DNA from: Actinidia chinensis
Lineage: Eukaryota > Streptophyta > Magnoliopsida > Ericales > Actinidiaceae
Reading direction: 5' to 3'
Length of the DNA stretch: 10,000 nt
Assembly (NCBI GenBank): GCA_009663005.1
Contig: VIGQ01000288.1
Coordinates: 1 to 10,000 of the forward strand
This document shows positions 8,117 through 10,000 of this stretch, in pieces. Position 1 is the stretch's first letter; the number at the start of each line of letters is the position of its first letter. The notes beneath the pieces are model-generated. The model was not told the DNA's origin, searched no databases, and saw only the letters and a program-made list of their open reading frames with translations. The translations under genes and the position numbers were made by a program.

Positions 8117-8246
8117 AATGCTATGGGTACCAAGTTGCACCTTAAATGCACATCATCATGAGTGGAGCATTGAATTGGTTGAATGTGGGTCCATCCCTCC
8201 TTTCAACAATCTCAATGCTACACATACTCTATATAGAGTATGTGTA
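8117..8246. mobile_element. Fragment of a MITE with hairpin and palindrome
   Basis: It begins AATGCTATGGGTACC at 8117. The first ten bases are identical to the end of the MITE at 8456-8646. Inside, AGCATTGAATTGGTTGAA (8166-8183) pairs with TTCAACAATCTCAATGCT (8202-8219) with small mismatches around an 18-base loop. This is followed at once by a perfect palindrome (8219-8246). No right-hand terminal repeat facing the left one was found nearby, so I read it as a truncated relative of the neighbouring MITE. Confidence 0.4.
8219..8246. repeat. 28-bp perfect palindrome
   Basis: TACACATACTCTAT followed by ATAGAGTATGTGTA with no spacer. It overlaps the last base of the hairpin arm ending at 8219. 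It may be a cruciform-prone site that formed by replication slippage at the edge of the truncated element. Confidence 0.93.
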
Positions 8247-8447
8247 TATAAAGAGAGAGATGAGGGAGCATGTAGTTGTCATGCAAAGGCGGTGGAAGCT
8301 GATGGTCTTCAGTCCACTCGGCGGCGACATGGTGGTAGATGTGACTGATAGGCGGTGTAGGCACGGTGGTGGATCTCTAGTGGTGATTGAATGGTTTCAA
8401 AGAGTGGAAGAAGAGAGGCTGGGAACATGAAAGGGATGTAGACATAT
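8247..8447. other. GA/GT-rich spacer with short open frames
   Basis: Purine-rich sequence with two overlapping short plus-strand frames spanning about 8118-8430. They run through the hairpin and palindrome, share no motif with any family I know and look like chance frames. No gene is called. Confidence 0.5.
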
Positions 8448-8455
8448 GGTTGAAC

Positions 8456-8646
8456 GGGTAGTGCTATGGTATCCTATTTTGGGTACCCCAAATGCCACCC
8501 AAATTGAGACAACACCCAAGGGGAGGGGGCCCTACAGATTTGGGGGTGGCTCCACACACTTTGATGTGTGAGGGCCACTTTTCTTGTTGTCTCTCTCCTA
8601 CGTGTTTATTTTGGAGTACTCAAAATAAAATACCATAGCATTTTTC
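8456..8646. mobile_element. MITE with 28-bp terminal inverted repeats
   Basis: The terminal inverted repeats are 8463-8490 (GCTATGGTATCCTATTTTGG and following) and 8612-8639, matching at 24 of 28 positions. A second inverted pair lies inside: GAGACAACA at 8506-8514 and TGTTGTCTC at 8585-8593. A central hairpin GTGGCTCCACAC/GTGTGAGGGCCAC spans about 8546-8577. The flanks GGTTGAAC (8448-8455) and GGTTAGAAC (8647-8655) differ by one inserted base and may be an 8-9 bp target duplication, which would fit hAT or Mutator. There is no coding capacity. The ends are uncertain by a few bases. Confidence 0.7.
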
Positions 8647-8655
8647 GGTTAGAAC

Positions 8656-9339
8656 ATGCCTTTTGATTACTATAGAATTGGCCGACATCAACAAATTCGT
8701 TAGTCACCTAACAATTGACTAATGGAATTGGCAATGGTCCAATGCTGCCATATACTTTAGAGGGGAAAGTAATTTCTTCTTCTGAATCTTAAGGGGTCCT
8801 AACGTATTATTTACAAAACTTAGGAAACGTAACATTGCAATTAATCCTTTTATTGATTATTACGGAGGATGATTTTGTATGTAGGGCGGACACGGGGCGG
8901 GCAGGGAACCACGGCTCTCAAATATTGAAAATCTCTGTTAATTTTAACTATTTTTTTTATTGGGTGCGTTTGAAATATTGCACACTGTGCTCCCCTCAAA
9001 CTTTTGTTCTATTGTCAATGGAATGCCCCCATTAAAAATGGTATAATTTGGGAGTGGCCTCTATTAAAAAGTATAATTTTTTTCCTAACCGTAATTCTGC
9101 CCCTCCGTTTAATAATTATAACTATTTAATACAAATGATAATTTTAAAAAAATTTGATTTTGTACACTCCAAATTGGAGTTGTATGACTTATTTTTTTGA
9201 CATGTATAATCATTTCTCAATTTTAAATGATCCAATATATATGGTAAATATAGTATATTTGAATTGTATATGTAGGAATGAGATATTGACCTTCCCTTTT
9301 CAATTTCTGGTATACTCCATTAAATAGGCACAAAGCGAC
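8656..9339. other. AT-rich intergenic DNA, no gene seen
   Basis: A G-rich patch at 8884-8906 has four short G runs. Near 9025 and 9056 a phrase ATTAAAAATGGTATAATTT and its shortened copy TATTAAAAAGTATAATTT form a loose direct repeat. A small inverted repeat ACTCCAA-A-TTGGAGT lies near 9166-9180. The wording at about 8985-9060 (GCTCCCCTCAAAC, then ATGCCCCC) resembles dispersed plant repeats. Nothing is supported as a gene. Confidence 0.45.
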
Positions 9340-9660
9340 TCCCATTCCGTGGCCCAATTCACTGACAACACCATACTGCTGCTGCATTCAACCAACCACT
9401 GCTCCGTGCTTGTAAACCGTACACATCCAAAATGGGGGCCAAACCTCCTCGGAATTTGTCCTGGGCATCAACTCTCTCCGGAATCCTCAACCAGTACACT
9501 GTCCGTCGCCGGATCGATGCTGATCGTGGTAACAGACTATCTGTTGTTACACGGGCTGCTGTCCTTCGTCGTCGTCTTCTTCTACCCCAAGACCGGCAAG
9601 GATTAACGATGATGATGATGATGAGAATCAGAATCAGCAATAAGAAGGAATGATGATCGT
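9340..9660 (+). other. GC-rich block with overlapping short open frames
   Basis: Composition changes abruptly from AT-rich to GC-balanced. Weak TATA-like words (TATACTCC at 9311, TTAAATA at 9320) precede it. Two plus-strand frames overlap. One runs from an ATG at 9432 with a good context (AAAATGGGG) to 9653 and is Arg-rich (QYTVRRRIDADRGNR). The other ends at 9606 and finishes with a hydrophobic stretch LIVVTDYLLLHGLLSFVVVF and then YPKTGKD, using a GTG rather than an ATG upstream. A minus-strand frame is also open. I do not recognise any of them. CG-rich sequence often opens several frames, so at most one is real. This could be the 5' part of a gene or part of another transposon. Confidence 0.3.
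9608..9622 (+). repeat. (GAT)5 trinucleotide repeat
   Basis: Five GAT units directly after the stop codon at 9604-9606, followed by GAG and further imperfect GAT/GAG words to about 9680. Confidence 0.9.
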
Positions 9661-9791
9661 GAAGAGGAGGAGGAATGATGCCAAAAACAGCAGCCGTCAG
9701 TGGCGCTGATAAGACTGGACGACGTTTTAACCCGGTTTAGGACTGGGTCGGCGTTCAGGCAAATTCGACGAGGTGTGGCGAAGTTCTCAGG

Positions 9792-10000
9792 ATGGGCGAC
9801 AAATCTCTAGGACCACTCGCAAACGACGAGAGACTAGCCTTCTTATCAACGAGGGCGGTCCAATGCTGTGAGTTTGCCATCCCTGAGGGCTCAGAACAAA
9901 CCGTCCTGTTCGGTTGGTTGCCACCAGCCGTGTTGGCCGCAATCGTTTCCGTAAGCTATGCTCAGGGTTACACCGTCAAGGTTTCACTCTCGATGACATA
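9792..10000 (+). CDS. Partial hypothetical protein running off the right edge
   Basis: An ATG at 9792 opens a frame of 69 codons that is still open at the window end. The frame is open back to a TAG at 9738-9740, so the ATG is the first in-frame start. The text begins MGDKSLGPLANDERLAFLST and continues with RAVQCCEFAIPEGSEQTVLF and GWLPPAVLAAIVSVSYAQGY. The latter is hydrophobic and could be a short membrane-like segment or a buried helix. I do not recognise the family. Two minus-strand frames over the same bases are also open for more than 50 codons, so the coding strand is not certain. It could be an exon of a host gene, an element's gag-like protein or a chance frame. Confidence 0.3.
   Translation, partial: MGDKSLGPLANDERLAFLSTRAVQCCEFAIPEGSEQTVLFGWLPPAVLAAIVSVSYAQGYTVKVSLSMT

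Noticed and set aside
1..10000. Looked for tRNA genes, rRNA, CRISPR arrays and reverse transcriptase, integrase or transposase motifs.
   Set aside because: None was seen on either strand by eye. The mobile elements here are non-autonomous or decayed.

Overview
The window reads as intergenic DNA of a flowering plant, probably a dicot. It is AT-rich, with long A/T runs, short plant-type introns, (CT)n, (AT)n and (GAT)n microsatellites, LTR debris and MITE-like fold-back elements. I found no tRNA, rRNA, CRISPR array or bacterial-style operon, and no intact known protein. Repeat family assignments are from pattern recognition, not from a search.

Layout. 1-1190: AT-rich repeat-like DNA without a gene. 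1200-2960: a higher-GC block with a decayed minus-strand gene. It has lysine/glutamate-rich coiled-coil-like text, an acidic/serine-rich stretch and two clear 75-77 nt introns, with stops and frameshifts. It resembles the gag-like or antisense accessory proteins of plant Ty3/Gypsy elements. 3210-4370: a probable solo LTR, minus orientation, with the 5-bp duplication AATTA on both sides. It splits an older sequence (4376-4840 joined to about 3204-2960) that looks like the upstream part of the same minus-strand gene. About 4985-5890: a plus-strand LTR-like block with a Tat/Retand-like downstream half. 6257-6295: a seven-run G-tract array inside AT-rich DNA. 6437-6660 and 6678-7198: two fold-back elements 17 bp apart, the second about 520 bp with arms of about 225 bp. 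8117-8246: a terminal-repeat fragment with a hairpin and a 28-bp perfect palindrome. About 8456-8646: a MITE with 28-bp terminal inverted repeats. 9340-10000: an abrupt rise in GC with several overlapping open frames. One of these starts at 9792 and is open to the window edge, so it may be the first part of a gene or of another element.

The genes do not form a pathway. The most coherent story is layered transposon insertion: a Ty3/Gypsy-derived body with an antisense gene, later hit by a solo-LTR-leaving element, with MITEs clustered downstream. No new biological system is demonstrated. The items most worth checking are the antisense gene with its nested LTR, the G-tract array and the open frame at the right edge.
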